DNA of 62,126 nucleotides from Candidatus Iainarchaeum sp. GTDB taxonomy: Archaea > Iainarchaeota > Iainarchaeia > Iainarchaeales > 1-14-0-10-31-34. The notes beneath the pieces were generated by a model. The model was given only the letters and a program-made list of their open reading frames with translations. It did no database searches and was not told where the DNA came from. Made by a program: the position numbers and the translations under genes. Positions 16,227 through 24,651 of the stretch are shown in pieces. Location: the NCBI GenBank assembly GCA_017609625.1, contig JAFCDN010000011.1, forward strand, positions 1 through 62,126. The letters run 5' to 3'. Position 1 is the stretch's first letter; every line of letters starts with the position of its first letter.

Positions 16227-16283
16227 AACCCATTACGAAGTAATGGGTTGGACGTTTCTCGTCACTCGCGAGCGAAATCGCGA
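16227..16283. repeat. Perfect hairpins abutting tRNA-Arg 3' end
   Basis: AACCCATTAC-gaa-GTAATGGGTT (16227-16249) is a 10-bp perfect stem with a GAA triloop. TCGCGA (16266-16271) and TCGCGA (16278-16283) form a second stem that ends exactly at the base before the tRNA discriminator. No ORF covers the block. Belongs with the hairpin clusters beside other tRNAs. Confidence 0.65.
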
Positions 16284-16451
16284 CGGGCCCACCGGGAGTC
16301 GAACCCGGGTCCACAGCTTGCACCTTTTTCAGAAAAAGCTGCACCAAAAAGGTTTTTGCTTTGCAAAAACGCGCGAAGCGCCTTTTTTGATTAAACTTTT
16401 TTTCGAAAAAAGTTTAGGAGGCTGTCATCCTATCCACTAGACTATAGGCCC
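16284..16451 (-). tRNA. tRNA-Arg(CCT) with 96-nt intron
   Basis: Exon 1 (16451-16415) is 37 nt, exon 2 (16318-16284) is 35 nt. Acceptor GGGCCTA pairs with TGGGCCC (one G-U). D arm GTCT/GGAT; anticodon stem ACAGC/GCTGT; loop CTCCTAA gives anticodon CCT; T arm CCGGG-TTCGACT-CCCGG; discriminator G. The 96-nt intron at the canonical 37/38 site contains several perfect hairpins: AAACTTTTTTCGAAAAAAGTTT followed by AATCAAAA, a GCGC-gaa-GCGC stem and GTTTTTGC-ttt-GCAAAAAC. These match the dispersed repeat classes seen outside genes. Confidence 0.93.
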
Positions 16452-16483
16452 GAAAAATTATTTGATAGATGTTTTTAAAGAGT

Positions 16484-16753
16484 TTATTGGTCTTTGTACC
16501 ATTTTTCATATTGTTTATGGTTTCCGGCAAAGTGGATTTCTTTTTGGAGTTTTTCTTCATTTTGATAGAATGCTATTCTGTACTGCCCTACTTCTTCAAC
16601 TATAGCTTTTGAAGATTTTAGTCCTCTTGCCATTAAAGGCTGTTTCATTTGATTGAATTTTTTTAGAATTCTTTTTTGAATCATATTGTCAAATTTTTTA
16701 AAGTGCCTGTCCCATCCTTTTTTAAAAACAAGATTCCAAGGCTTTAACTCCAA
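16484..16753 (-). CDS. RelE/ParE-type toxin
   Basis: An 89-residue basic protein with a RelE-fold pattern: KPWNLVFKKGWDRHFKKFDN at the start, then a helix, VGQYRIAFYQNEEKLQKEIHFAGNHKQYEKWYKD at the end. RelE-type toxins cleave mRNA at the ribosome; whether this one has the needed residues cannot be judged. It follows the antitoxin gene by 5 bp on the same strand. Confidence 0.75.
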   Translation of the reverse strand: MELKPWNLVFKKGWDRHFKKFDNMIQKRILKKFNQMKQPLMARGLKSSKAIVEEVGQYRIAFYQNEEKLQKEIHFAGNHKQYEKWYKDQ

Positions 16754-16758
16754 TTAAT

Positions 16759-17007
16759 TCACCTGTATTTGGCTAAAGCCTTTTCTTCGCTTAAATATTT
16801 TTCTCCTTTTTTATTCATTTTTGTTTTTTCTTTCATGATTTTTTTTCCAACAAATTCTAATTCAATGTCTTTAATAAGTTTGTATTCTCTGTTTAAAGCA
16901 AAAACGCCCATTCTTAGCGCGCCAGTTTTTGATCTGGCTAAACCTACTTCAACTGCTTTAGATAAAATTAATTCGTCTACTCCTTCAAATTCAACTGTAG
17001 TTCTCAT
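16759..17007 (-). CDS. VapB/RHH-like antitoxin
   Basis: An 82-residue protein. Its N-terminal part (MRTTVEFEGVDELILSKAVE, then GLARSKTGALRMGVFAL) has the short-strand plus two-helix pattern of ribbon-helix-helix/VapB proteins; the C-terminal tail is lysine-rich and would wrap the toxin. It precedes the RelE-like gene and is preceded by four ATGCAT boxes. A GGTGAT ribosome-binding site overlaps one of these boxes. Confidence 0.72.
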   Translation of the reverse strand: MRTTVEFEGVDELILSKAVEVGLARSKTGALRMGVFALNREYKLIKDIELEFVGKKIMKEKTKMNKKGEKYLSEEKALAKYR

Positions 17008-17008
17008 G

Positions 17009-17059
17009 ATGCATCACCATGCATTAATTATGCATCAAAATACTATTAAATATATGCAT
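17009..17059. promoter_or_regulatory. Four ATGCAT boxes upstream of the antitoxin gene
   Basis: The self-complementary hexamer ATGCAT occurs at 17009-17014, 17019-17024, 17030-17035 and 17054-17059. The starts are 10, 11 and 24 bp apart, close to one and about two helical turns, so bound dimers would face the same side of the DNA. A TATA-like ATATATTTAATAG (minus strand) lies between the last two. This is a typical layout for autoregulation by a ribbon-helix-helix antitoxin. Confidence 0.6.
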
Positions 17060-17062
17060 TTT

Positions 17063-17626
17063 TTAAATTAACAGCATTAAAGCAAAGCCTGTTGCAGCCG
17101 GAATAGTGTAATTGTCGTCTATTGGAAGATATTCCATTGCCATTCCGACAAAAGCCGCAATCAATGCAGTCTGATAAGAAAACAGGATTGATAAATAAAA
17201 GAATGAAATCAAAAAGCCGGCTGAACTGCCTTCTAATGTCTTGTTTTTTATTATTTCAATTTTTCCAAATAGTTTTCCTATAACTGTTGAAATGCTGTCG
17301 CCGAAAACTAATGGAATGATTGAGCCGATTAAAAGAACTGGATTGTTGTAGAATAAAGCTGAAGCAATCAGTGTTCCGGAAAAAAAAGTTAAAGCTCCTT
17401 TTCCAGGAATTTTTTTTTCTTCTTTTCTTCCGGCATAATCCAAAAAATAATTTATTATTGGCAGGTTGGTATTTCCTTTTTTTATCTCTAATGAAATTAA
17501 ATAGCCTCCTGCCAGAATCGCAGTGTTTAATACAAGAAAGTTTGTTGCCCCGATTAAGCCGATTAAAATAATAACTATAGAACCAAAAAAAAAGTGAATA
17601 AACTGTCTTTTGTATTCTGATTTCAT
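17063..17626 (-). CDS. CTP-dependent polyprenol (dolichol/phytol) kinase-like membrane protein
   Basis: A 187-residue protein with six to seven membrane helices. The family signature is clear: KGALTFFSGTLIASALF, LVFGDSISTVIGKLFGKIEI and NKTLEGSSAGFLISFFY, as in dolichol kinase SEC59 and phytol kinase VTE5, which transfer phosphate from CTP to an isoprenoid alcohol. It is probably involved in lipid-carrier or lipid recycling at the membrane. The stop of the upstream secreted-protein gene is 1 bp away, so they are co-transcribed. Confidence 0.83.
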   Translation of the reverse strand: MKSEYKRQFIHFFFGSIVIILIGLIGATNFLVLNTAILAGGYLISLEIKKGNTNLPIINYFLDYAGRKEEKKIPGKGALTFFSGTLIASALFYNNPVLLIGSIIPLVFGDSISTVIGKLFGKIEIIKNKTLEGSSAGFLISFFYLSILFSYQTALIAAFVGMAMEYLPIDDNYTIPAATGFALMLLI

Positions 17627-17627
17627 T

Positions 17628-18569
17628 TTATCCCTTTCTTAAAATAAATAAAACTGCAAATAAAACAACTGCTATTGCAATAAAATCTGTTTCCGGAAAG
17701 CTTTGGAGTTTATCTTCTTCTTCTAAAACTGAAAAAAATCTTTCTTTAATATCATTCACTGGCTGGCCGTCTGCTCTGAGTTCTTCATTTACTATCAGAT
17801 AAGCTTTTGCCACAACCCTGAATTGTTTTTTTTCTTCCAGAGAAGAAGTATCCATGCTTCCTGAAAAGTCTTCTTCTTGTAATGAGAGAATTCTTTTAGT
17901 GAATATTTGGGTTGTTTTCAGGTTGTTGTCTTCATCAAAAACTTCAAATCTTACCTGAACGTCAAAATAGTTTGAGTCATACCTGTTTTCTATTGTTGCA
18001 TTAAAATCAACTGTTCCTCCTCTTCTGAGTTTTTCCGGAGTTACTTCAAAAGATTTCATTTTAATTGAATCTTTTGGATAAACTTCAAAGTAAAAAGTTT
18101 TGTTTTCTTCTAATACTATTACTGGCCTATAATTCCCCAGCAGATCATAATGATAAAATTTTGCAAGGATTGCGTGTTCTCCTGGATAGCAGTTTAATGT
18201 CATTGTTGCTTCGTGTTTGCTTTCTCCTGAATCAAAAGTGTTTTCTGTATAAAGGTTTTTCAGAATACAGATATTTCCTGTTGGAGGCCTGAATAAGTTT
18301 GTGTCTTCATCTGGAGGGTTGTCACAGTTTGGGCTTCCCCAATTGCATGCAGTTAATTCTTCCCAGTTTTCACTGTATCCTCCATACATTCTGAATTGCG
18401 ACGAATCTGTGAAAACCTGTTCCATTGTTAAATTAAAATCTTCATCTGAAACAAAAAAGCCGGAAAAAGTAAAGTTTTCTTCTTCTGGTTCCCATTTAAG
18501 ATCCCAAGCATAAGCAAAGCCTGAGAAAATTAAAATTAAGAACAACAGCAGAGTTTTTTTGTTTTTCAT
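17628..18569 (-). CDS. Secreted protein with C-terminal membrane anchor
   Basis: A 313-residue protein with a signal peptide (KKTLLLFLILIFSGFAYA) and a C-terminal hydrophobic anchor (DFIAIAVVLFAVLFILRKG). The ectodomain includes a beta-sandwich-like segment near residues 165-260 (KSFEVTPEKLRRGGTVDFNA, then NLKTTQIFTKRILSLQEEDF), similar to CARDB/Ig-like domains of archaeal surface proteins. No enzyme motif seen. It may be a cell-surface adhesin or envelope component. Confidence 0.7.
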   Translation of the reverse strand: MKNKKTLLLFLILIFSGFAYAWDLKWEPEEENFTFSGFFVSDEDFNLTMEQVFTDSSQFRMYGGYSENWEELTACNWGSPNCDNPPDEDTNLFRPPTGNICILKNLYTENTFDSGESKHEATMTLNCYPGEHAILAKFYHYDLLGNYRPVIVLEENKTFYFEVYPKDSIKMKSFEVTPEKLRRGGTVDFNATIENRYDSNYFDVQVRFEVFDEDNNLKTTQIFTKRILSLQEEDFSGSMDTSSLEEKKQFRVVAKAYLIVNEELRADGQPVNDIKERFFSVLEEEDKLQSFPETDFIAIAVVLFAVLFILRKG

Positions 18570-18617
18570 GAAATATAAACAGCTTTTCTGTTATTAATTT
18601 TTTTCCCTGCATTAAAT

Positions 18618-18881
18618 CTATTTTTCAAACAAAAAAGTGTTTGTAGATTCAAAAGGTTCAGTTAAATGATACTTAAAATCTGTTTTTTTGATTAATTTCC
18701 TTTCAAGCAAATCATCAAGAATTTTTCTTGCCTGCCTTTGGTTTATTTCCAGCAGTTCGGATAATTCATCTAAATAAAGCTCTTCAAATCTTTGAATTGC
18801 AGAAAAAACTTTTGTATGGTTTTCTGAATAAAATTTTTTTTCCTTTGAGGCTTTAATGCAGGCCATTTCAATCATGTTCAT
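18618..18881 (-). CDS. Small winged-helix DNA-binding protein
   Basis: An 87-residue protein with one winged-helix domain (KVFSAIQRFEELYLDELSEL, NQRQARKILDDLLERKLIKK, TDFKYHLTEP). I chose ATG 18881, preceded by GGTGGG, over a longer in-frame extension to 18953 because the extension runs through a GC-rich, structured stretch. Target unknown. Confidence 0.65.
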   Translation of the reverse strand: MNMIEMACIKASKEKKFYSENHTKVFSAIQRFEELYLDELSELLEINQRQARKILDDLLERKLIKKTDFKYHLTEPFESTNTFLFEK

Positions 18882-18904
18882 TTTCCCACCAGAAAAAAGA
18901 GACA

Positions 18905-18960
18905 GCCCAAGTTCTGAGAAAACGAGCCGCCTCTGGGCCTTCCGGGCCTGCAAGAAACTT
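18905..18960. other. GC-rich structured islet in the leader of the winged-helix gene
   Basis: About 55 bp of clearly higher G+C content in an AT-rich neighbourhood. AAGTTCT at 18908 can pair with AGAAACTT at 18953, enclosing GGCC-ttccg-GGCC (18937-18949) and GAG-CTC pairings near 18924-18933. It lies just upstream of the gene starting at 18881 (minus strand), so it could be a structured leader or a small RNA. No coding potential is convincing. Confidence 0.35.
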
Positions 18961-19064
18961 CTTTTGTTTTTTAAAAAAACTGTTGTTTAATAGAAATCAA
19001 CCAAAAGGTTAATTTTCAGAAAAAGATTATTTCAGGAGTATTTTTTTCTTCAGGGAAAAAGAGT

Positions 19065-19373
19065 TTATTTCAGCATTTTGTTTCTTTCTTCAAAGATTTT
19101 TTTTCCTTCTTTCAGCAGTTCAGAGCCTTTTTTTGTTATAGAATAAACTATTTTGTTTTCTTTTCTTTTAGAAGAAACAAAACCTCTTGCCTTTAATTTA
19201 TACAGAACAACATAAACAGTAACATTTCCAGGCAAAAATTCAAATTCTTTGTGGATTTTTTTTCTTAGCAGATAAGAGTGGCAGGGTTTTTTTTCCAAAA
19301 GCTTCAGAATATAGATCCATAGAATTTCTATTCCTGTTTTTGTTTTAATCCTTTTTATTTCTGCTGAATTCAT
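19065..19373 (-). CDS. PadR-like winged-helix regulator
   Basis: A 102-residue protein with the PadR-type winged helix: WIYILKLLEKKPCHSYLLRK, FLPGNVTVYVVLYKLKARGF, VSSKRKENKIVYSITKKG and a C-terminal helix. It probably represses genes in response to small molecules. It diverges from the inositol-phosphate synthase gene with about 95 bp between them, so it could act on that promoter (inference). Confidence 0.75.
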   Translation of the reverse strand: MNSAEIKRIKTKTGIEILWIYILKLLEKKPCHSYLLRKKIHKEFEFLPGNVTVYVVLYKLKARGFVSSKRKENKIVYSITKKGSELLKEGKKIFEERNKMLK

Positions 19374-19467
19374 TTGCTCTTTTAATAAAAAGAAAGAAAG
19401 GTTTTAAAAGAAGGAAAGCCATATATTTTATGACTGTAAACTATATTACGGCTGTGAAGGTGTTTCT

Positions 19468-21978
19468 GTGGAAAAAGAGATTAGGGTTGCTGTTGCAGGA
19501 GTTGGAAACTGTGCGTCTTCTTTGATTCAGGGGGTGTATTATTACAATTCTGTTGCAGAAAAAGATGCGTTGACTCCAGGTTTGATGCATAATGTGTTTG
19601 CAGGCTATAAAATTAAAGACATCAAATTTGTTGCGGCTTTTGATATTGATAAAAGAAAAGTTGGAAAAGATTTAAGTAAAGCAATTTTTGAAAAACCAAA
19701 CTGCACTCCAATTTTCCAGAAAGAAATTCCTGAATTAAATGTTGTTGTACAAAAAGGCCCTGTATTGGATGGTTTTGCTTCTCATTTAGAAGATTATCCT
19801 GAAGACAAAAGATTTGTGGTTTCAGAAGAAAAAGCAGTTGATGCTGCAAAAGTTTTGAAGGAAACTAAGGCTGATGTTTTGGTTAATTTTATGCCTGTTG
19901 GCTCTGAAGAAGCAACAAAATATTATGCAAAGTCCTGCCTGGACGCAGGCACTGGAATGGTTAACTGCATGCCTGTGTTTATTGCTTCTCATCCAGAGTT
20001 TGAGAAAAAATTCAGGGATAAGAATATTCCTATTATTGGAGATGATATTAAGTCTCAGCTTGGCGCAACTATTACTCATAGAGTGCTTACAAAGCTGTTT
20101 TCTGACAGAGGAGTAAAATTAGACAGGACTTATCAGTTGAATACTGGCGGGAACAGCGTTACAGGAGACCAGGAAATACTTTTATCTGTTGATGGGGACT
20201 TGAAAAAAGTTAATATTGGGGATTTTATAGATTCTTATTTGGATATTTTTGGAGAAAGAAGAGAGGACGGGAAAGATGTTGTGATTGCTAATGAAACCAG
20301 CCAAAAAATCCAGTGTTTTACTGTTGATGACAATTATAATGTAGTTTTATCTGATGTTGATGCTTTAATAAGGCATAAAATTTCAGAGCCTGTTTTTGAG
20401 GTTACAACAGAAGAAGGAAGGAAAATAAAAATTACAGGAGACCATAATGTTTTTACTGTGGATGATAATGGAATCTTAAGTGAAATTCCTATAAAACAAT
20501 TAAAAGAAAATGAAACTTATATTGCAGTTCCTAGAGTATTGCCTTTTAGTGAATCAAGTGACATTAAAGAGATTGATTTGACTCCTTATCAGGATAAATT
20601 GTTTATTCATGGAGTTTCTGATGGTTTTTTGAATGTTCACAGCAAGCCTGAAATAAAAATTCCAGTCAAATTTCCTGTTTCTGACGAGCTTTTGCAGTTG
20701 GTTGGTTTATGGCTTGCAGACGGTAATTTTGATAGGATAGGTTCATCTAATATAGAATTGGCTTGTGGCCATGAACCTGAGTGCATGCAACTTGTTGATG
20801 AATTAACCAGCAATTTTAATATAGGCTACAATATAAGAAATGACGGGATCAGAGTAAGAATTCTCTCCAAGATGTTGGCAAAAATATTCAAACTAGCTTT
20901 TGGATTGAAGGGAAATGCTTATACGAAATGTGTTCCAGGATGGGTTTTTAATTTGTCTGACAGGCAAATAAGCTTGGTTTTGAAAGGTTATGCCAGTGGA
21001 GATGGAGGAATTACTGGAAAACAGATTAGATGGACTTCTGTTTCTAAAGGGCTTTTGAATGATGTTCAAACTTTGTTTTTAAGGTTAGGAATAAATTCTA
21101 CGATATTCAAAGAAAAATACGCAGATAAAAGAACAGGTTACAACAGCGCTCTAAAATATGTGTGGCATGGATTGATTTCTTCAAAAGAAGATGTGGGATT
21201 ATTTAAGAATAAAGTTGGTTTTGTTCAGGATTACAAAAATAAAGCTTTAAATGAAGTCAATAACAAATTAAAGAAATTTGCAAACCACAGGGTTCCAAAC
21301 ATAAAAATTTTCAAGAAATGGAAAATAAAATCAACAACGGGGTATAAACATGGTTCTGTAAGGGCATATATAGTTCTTTCTCAGTTAGACAAGGTTAAAG
21401 ATTATTTTGAGAGAGAAAAAATAAAACAGATTTGTGATGGCGGGGTACACTTTCTTAAAATAAAGAAAGTGAAAAGAATCAATTTGAACTCAGTTTATGT
21501 TTATGATATAAGCACAAAGCCATTTGAAAGGTTTGTTTGTTCAAACATTTTAGTTCATAATACAGATTTTCTTAATATGCTTGAAAGAAAGAGGCTGAAA
21601 AGCAAAAAAATCTCTAAAACAGAGTCAGTCCAATCTCAATTGCCTCAGAGAATGCATGCAGATGATATTCATATTGGGCCTTCAGATTATGTTTCCTGGC
21701 AGAAAGACAATAAAGTTTGTTTTATTCGAATGGAAGGAAGAAAGTTTGGAGACATTCCATTAGAATTAGAAATGCGTTTGAGTGTAATGGATTCTCCTAA
21801 CTCTGCCGGAATTACAATTGATGCAGTCAGGGCAATCAAAGTTGCAAGAGACAGGGGAATCGGAGGAGAATTAACTTCTTGTTCTTCTTATTTTATGAAG
21901 CATCCACTTCACCAGTTTCCTGATTCAGTTTGCAGAACAATGGTTGAAGAATTCATTAAAGGAGAAAGAGAAAGGTAA
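19468..21978 (+). CDS. ino1: myo-Inositol-1-phosphate synthase with an in-frame intein
   Basis: An 836-residue precursor. The exteins are residues 1-229 and 699-836 (367 residues after splicing, close to archaeal synthase length). [17 protein letters not shown] is the NAD-binding loop, [14 protein letters not shown] and [11 protein letters not shown] are catalytic-domain signatures, and TDFLNML resumes the conserved [14 protein letters not shown] block that the intein splits. It converts glucose-6-phosphate to L-myo-inositol-1-phosphate with NAD. The start is GTG, with a TATA-like CCATATATTTTATG upstream and GTAA-N6-TTAC near the start. The next gene is the archaetidylinositol-phosphate synthase, its metabolic partner. 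Confidence 0.93.
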   Translation: MEKEIRVAVAGVGNCASSLIQGVYYYNSVAEKDALTPGLMHNVFAGYKIKDIKFVAAFDIDKRKVGKDLSKAIFEKPNCTPIFQKEIPELNVVVQKGPVLDGFASHLEDYPEDKRFVVSEEKAVDAAKVLKETKADVLVNFMPVGSEEATKYYAKSCLDAGTGMVNCMPVFIASHPEFEKKFRDKNIPIIGDDIKSQLGATITHRVLTKLFSDRGVKLDRTYQLNTGGNSVTGDQEILLSVDGDLKKVNIGDFIDSYLDIFGERREDGKDVVIANETSQKIQCFTVDDNYNVVLSDVDALIRHKISEPVFEVTTEEGRKIKITGDHNVFTVDDNGILSEIPIKQLKENETYIAVPRVLPFSESSDIKEIDLTPYQDKLFIHGVSDGFLNVHSKPEIKIPVKFPVSDELLQLVGLWLADGNFDRIGSSNIELACGHEPECMQLVDELTSNFNIGYNIRNDGIRVRILSKMLAKIFKLAFGLKGNAYTKCVPGWVFNLSDRQISLVLKGYASGDGGITGKQIRWTSVSKGLLNDVQTLFLRLGINSTIFKEKYADKRTGYNSALKYVWHGLISSKEDVGLFKNKVGFVQDYKNKALNEVNNKLKKFANHRVPNIKIFKKWKIKSTTGYKHGSVRAYIVLSQLDKVKDYFEREKIKQICDGGVHFLKIKKVKRINLNSVYVYDISTKPFERFVCSNILVHNTDFLNMLERKRLKSKKISKTESVQSQLPQRMHADDIHIGPSDYVSWQKDNKVCFIRMEGRKFGDIPLELEMRLSVMDSPNSAGITIDAVRAIKVARDRGIGGELTSCSSYFMKHPLHQFPDSVCRTMVEEFIKGERER
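20155..21561 (+). mobile_element. Intein with LAGLIDADG homing endonuclease inside ino1
   Basis: Residues 230-698 (469 aa) of the ino1 product. It starts with Ser ([19 protein letters not shown], splicing block A), has a block B-like [11 protein letters not shown] (TxxH), then endonuclease motifs [11 protein letters not shown] and [12 protein letters not shown]. It ends [10 protein letters not shown] with the terminal His-Asn, followed by Thr as the +1 nucleophile. All splicing residues are present, so it should excise. It sits in the conserved GGN/TDF core of the synthase. Confidence 0.92.
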
Positions 21979-22003
21979 TTGAAGATGAAAAATAATTTGT
22001 GCA

Positions 22004-22049
22004 GCACGGCTTTATGCCGTGCCCGCATGCAAACTGGGCGTGACAGTTT
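22004..22049. repeat. Two perfect hairpins abutting the start codon at 22050
   Basis: GCACGGC (22004-22010) pairs with GCCGTGC (22016-22022); AAACTG (22031-22036) pairs with CAGTTT (22044-22049), whose last base touches the ATG at 22050. The second stem and its flank (GCATGCAAACTGGGCG) closely resemble the block before tRNA-Thr at 27113-27136 (GCATGTCAACTGGGCG). It may be a dispersed repeat that now shapes the leader of the next gene. Confidence 0.6.
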
Positions 22050-22643
22050 ATGATTTCTGAGAATCGCGAAAAATTCAGGGGAATTTCAATTAAAGTCGGT
22101 TTGCTGTTTGGAAAGCTTCCTTTAAACCCAAATCAGTGGACTATTTCTGCTTTTATTCCTGCAGTTCTTTGCTTTTATTTTTTAACCAAATCAGATTTTT
22201 TGCTTGCAACAGTTTTTTTTGCTTTAACTGCTTTTGTTGATTTAATTGACGGCGCAGTAGCCAGGGTGCAGGGAAAAACAACAAAAAAAGGAGCTTACTT
22301 GGATACAATTGTAGACCGCTATGTTGAATTAATTATTTTCACTGGATTGTCTTTTGTTTCTCTTCCTGTTGTATATTTTGATGCAAAAATCTGGATTTTT
22401 TTGTGTTTGTTTGGAACAATGATGACAACTTACAGCAAAGCTGCGGCAAAAGAAAAACTTTTTTTGGAATCAGAATTAAAAGGCGGTTTATTGGAAAGGC
22501 CTGAAAGATTGTTGATTTTATTCTTTGCTCTTTTGAGTGCAATATTTTCTCTGCAATACATTGTATACTTTTTAATTTTGATTGCAGTGCTCTCTAACTT
22601 TACTGCATTGCAGAGAATATTAAAAGCATTAAAGCTTGCTTAA
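22050..22643 (+). CDS. CDP-alcohol phosphatidyltransferase, likely archaetidylinositol-phosphate synthase
   Basis: A 197-residue membrane enzyme with about six helices. The CDP-alcohol motif is complete: DLIDGAVARVQG followed by GAYLDTIVDRY (D-x2-DG-x2-AR-x8-G-x3-D-x3-D). With inositol-1-phosphate as acceptor it would make archaetidylinositol phosphate, and the gene directly follows ino1, which supports that substrate. Other head groups remain possible. A hairpin pair lies immediately upstream of its start codon. Confidence 0.87.
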   Translation: MISENREKFRGISIKVGLLFGKLPLNPNQWTISAFIPAVLCFYFLTKSDFLLATVFFALTAFVDLIDGAVARVQGKTTKKGAYLDTIVDRYVELIIFTGLSFVSLPVVYFDAKIWIFLCLFGTMMTTYSKAAAKEKLFLESELKGGLLERPERLLILFFALLSAIFSLQYIVYFLILIAVLSNFTALQRILKALKLA

Positions 22644-23893
22644 CCTTCAAGTGGATTTGCAACTTTTCCCATGAATAAAATGCTTCCAGTTTCTTTTTCC
22701 TGTATTAAGAAAATAAACGGGCGATCTGCCCTAAACTCTTTTGGAGGTTCTATTGACATTGCCCTGTGATACATCACTACTGCTGTTGCAGCTGCAGCTT
22801 CTGTGCCTTCTTCGTTTACTTCAACAAAAGCCTGATGAATTACATTACTGACATAAAGATTTTTTGTTCCAGTCATTCCAGAAAAATCTGCGTCATATGA
22901 AAAAGCATTTGGCATCCCCATATTTTCAAATGTTTCTTTCATAAAATATTTTGTTTCAAACTTAAATTTAGGAAAGTAAACTTCAACATCATAATCGTTC
23001 ATTAAACTTTTCCATTCTTTCAACTTTTCTGCACTAAGCATTCCTTCTATCTCTTCAACACTATTTTTTGGTAAAAGTACTAACATTGAAAGGTTTTCTC
23101 CTTTATAAGGCATTTCAAGCATCTGTAATTCATCTGTTTCAGCATAATTAAACCCATCTTCATCTTCTTTTAAGTACATCATTGGAACCTTAATGGTCTT
23201 TTCTGGACTCACTTTAAAATCAGCCTGCTTTGTTTCAGCCTTATCAAACTGTTTCAACCATTTTCCTTTGAAGTAGATTGCATTTGTTAAAACCAATCTG
23301 GTTAAAGGATTTAGATTTTCTGCTGGAATTAAATCTTTTATTTTGTTGTTTGTTTGTTCTTCAATCCATTGATTGATTGTTTTTCTTGATTCTTCTGTTT
23401 TTGTTTTGAAATCCATGTTTCTTACTTCTGCCAGATAATATTGCTTGTTTATGTTCAAGTATTCATCTAAAAACTTATAGTCTTCTTGTGCCCATAAAGC
23501 GTTTGCTGTTTTTAGTTCGTATTCTTTGTCTGGTTTGTTTATTGTATTGAATAGTTTTGCAAAAGCTGCTCTTCTGGTTAAATCGTCTTTTGGGTAATGC
23601 AGTACTGACTGCATTTCTTCTGCTGTTGTTCCTCTAGCTCCTTCAAAAGTCATTCCTAAAGCTGAAGAAATACTCCAAGGAGAAAAAAACAAATTTTCTC
23701 CTTCCTCATTTATTTCTGAATATAATTCTAAAGCAAGCTGGTTGTTTCCATTAACCAGTTCTTTTACTCTTTTAGCTGTAGCTTTACTGTCATCCAATTT
23801 TGTAGCTGGTTCAGGATCAGGTTTTGGCGGTTCAAAACAGCCTGAAAGTAAAATAATCATTATTGCAATTCCGACAAAAATTTTTGAGTTCAT
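22640..23893 (-). CDS. Serpin, predicted lipoprotein
   Basis: A 417-residue serine-protease inhibitor. The N-terminus is a lipoprotein-type signal (FVGIAIMIILLSGCFEPPKP). Serpin landmarks: LFFSPWSISSALGMTFEGAR, RLVLTNAIYFKGKW, the hinge VNEEGTEAAAATAVV of the reactive-centre loop and ADRPFIFLIQEKETGSILFM with GKVANP at the end. The small-residue hinge indicates an inhibitory serpin; the P1 residue lies within MYHRAMS. It may protect the cell surface from proteases. Its end overlaps the CDP-alcohol transferase gene by 4 bp, tail to tail. Confidence 0.93.
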   Translation of the reverse strand: MNSKIFVGIAIMIILLSGCFEPPKPDPEPATKLDDSKATAKRVKELVNGNNQLALELYSEINEEGENLFFSPWSISSALGMTFEGARGTTAEEMQSVLHYPKDDLTRRAAFAKLFNTINKPDKEYELKTANALWAQEDYKFLDEYLNINKQYYLAEVRNMDFKTKTEESRKTINQWIEEQTNNKIKDLIPAENLNPLTRLVLTNAIYFKGKWLKQFDKAETKQADFKVSPEKTIKVPMMYLKEDEDGFNYAETDELQMLEMPYKGENLSMLVLLPKNSVEEIEGMLSAEKLKEWKSLMNDYDVEVYFPKFKFETKYFMKETFENMGMPNAFSYDADFSGMTGTKNLYVSNVIHQAFVEVNEEGTEAAAATAVVMYHRAMSIEPPKEFRADRPFIFLIQEKETGSILFMGKVANPLEG

Positions 23894-23956
23894 GTTTAAT
23901 TATAGTGTTTCAGATTATTTAAACATTTCTGAGAAGTTAGGCACAAGCCTAAGAAA

Positions 23957-24619
23957 CTATTTCTTTTCGCATAAAACAAGCAGATGCTCTTTTTGGAATG
24001 GATCTAAAAAAACAGCGTGTTTGACGAAAAACTCTTTTCCTAGTTTGTTTTTTTCTTCGTTTAAAATTTGTTTAGCGCTTTTCTGGCTGATGCTTCTTGC
24101 TTTAATTGAAATCATTGCAGGATTTCCTTTTTTCAGAAAAGTTTTTGCATTATTCAGAAAGATTTCTGTCTGGTTTTTTTGGGAAATATCCTGAAACAAA
24201 AAATCAAAAACAACTTCCTGAAGTTCTTTTTTTGTTTCATCCACTTTACCTGCGTCTTCTAAATAAGGAATCAGATTTTTCCTTTCTTTACTTAGTTCCA
24301 CTAGCTTGTGCATTACTCTGGCGCTTATATCAATTCCTACAATTACTCCTTTTTCTCCTATTATATCTGAAATATGAGAAATAGTTGTTCCTTCTGCTGC
24401 GCCTAAGTAAAGGACATTGTTTCCTTTTTTTATTGGGCTTTTGATTCCTTTTTTTATTCCTGCTCCAAGTTTTGAACGAAAAGGATTCCATTCCCTGAAC
24501 TCTTTTCCTTTAGCTGAAAGAAGCCTTTCACCATAAACTTTTTTTCCTTTAACAGAGTTTTCTGTGTAAATTCTTCTTCCGTCAGAATAAATTCCATCAA
24601 AAATTTGTTTTAATTGCAT
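23957..24619 (-). CDS. flpA: Fibrillarin-like rRNA/tRNA 2'-O-methyltransferase
   Basis: A 220-residue fibrillarin. Signatures: YGERLLSAKGKEFREWNPFR near the start, SAM-binding NVLYLGAAEGTTISHISDII, VGIDISARVMHKL, FLFQDISQKNQT and ISIKARSIS with the catalytic Lys. It is the methyltransferase of the C/D-box sRNP, guided by sRNAs. It sits downstream of nop5 on the same strand with a 32-bp gap, the usual archaeal pairing. Confidence 0.94.
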   Translation of the reverse strand: MQLKQIFDGIYSDGRRIYTENSVKGKKVYGERLLSAKGKEFREWNPFRSKLGAGIKKGIKSPIKKGNNVLYLGAAEGTTISHISDIIGEKGVIVGIDISARVMHKLVELSKERKNLIPYLEDAGKVDETKKELQEVVFDFLFQDISQKNQTEIFLNNAKTFLKKGNPAMISIKARSISQKSAKQILNEEKNKLGKEFFVKHAVFLDPFQKEHLLVLCEKK

Positions 24620-24651
24620 AAAATCATTTTTATTAATTTTTTTCAGTTTTT

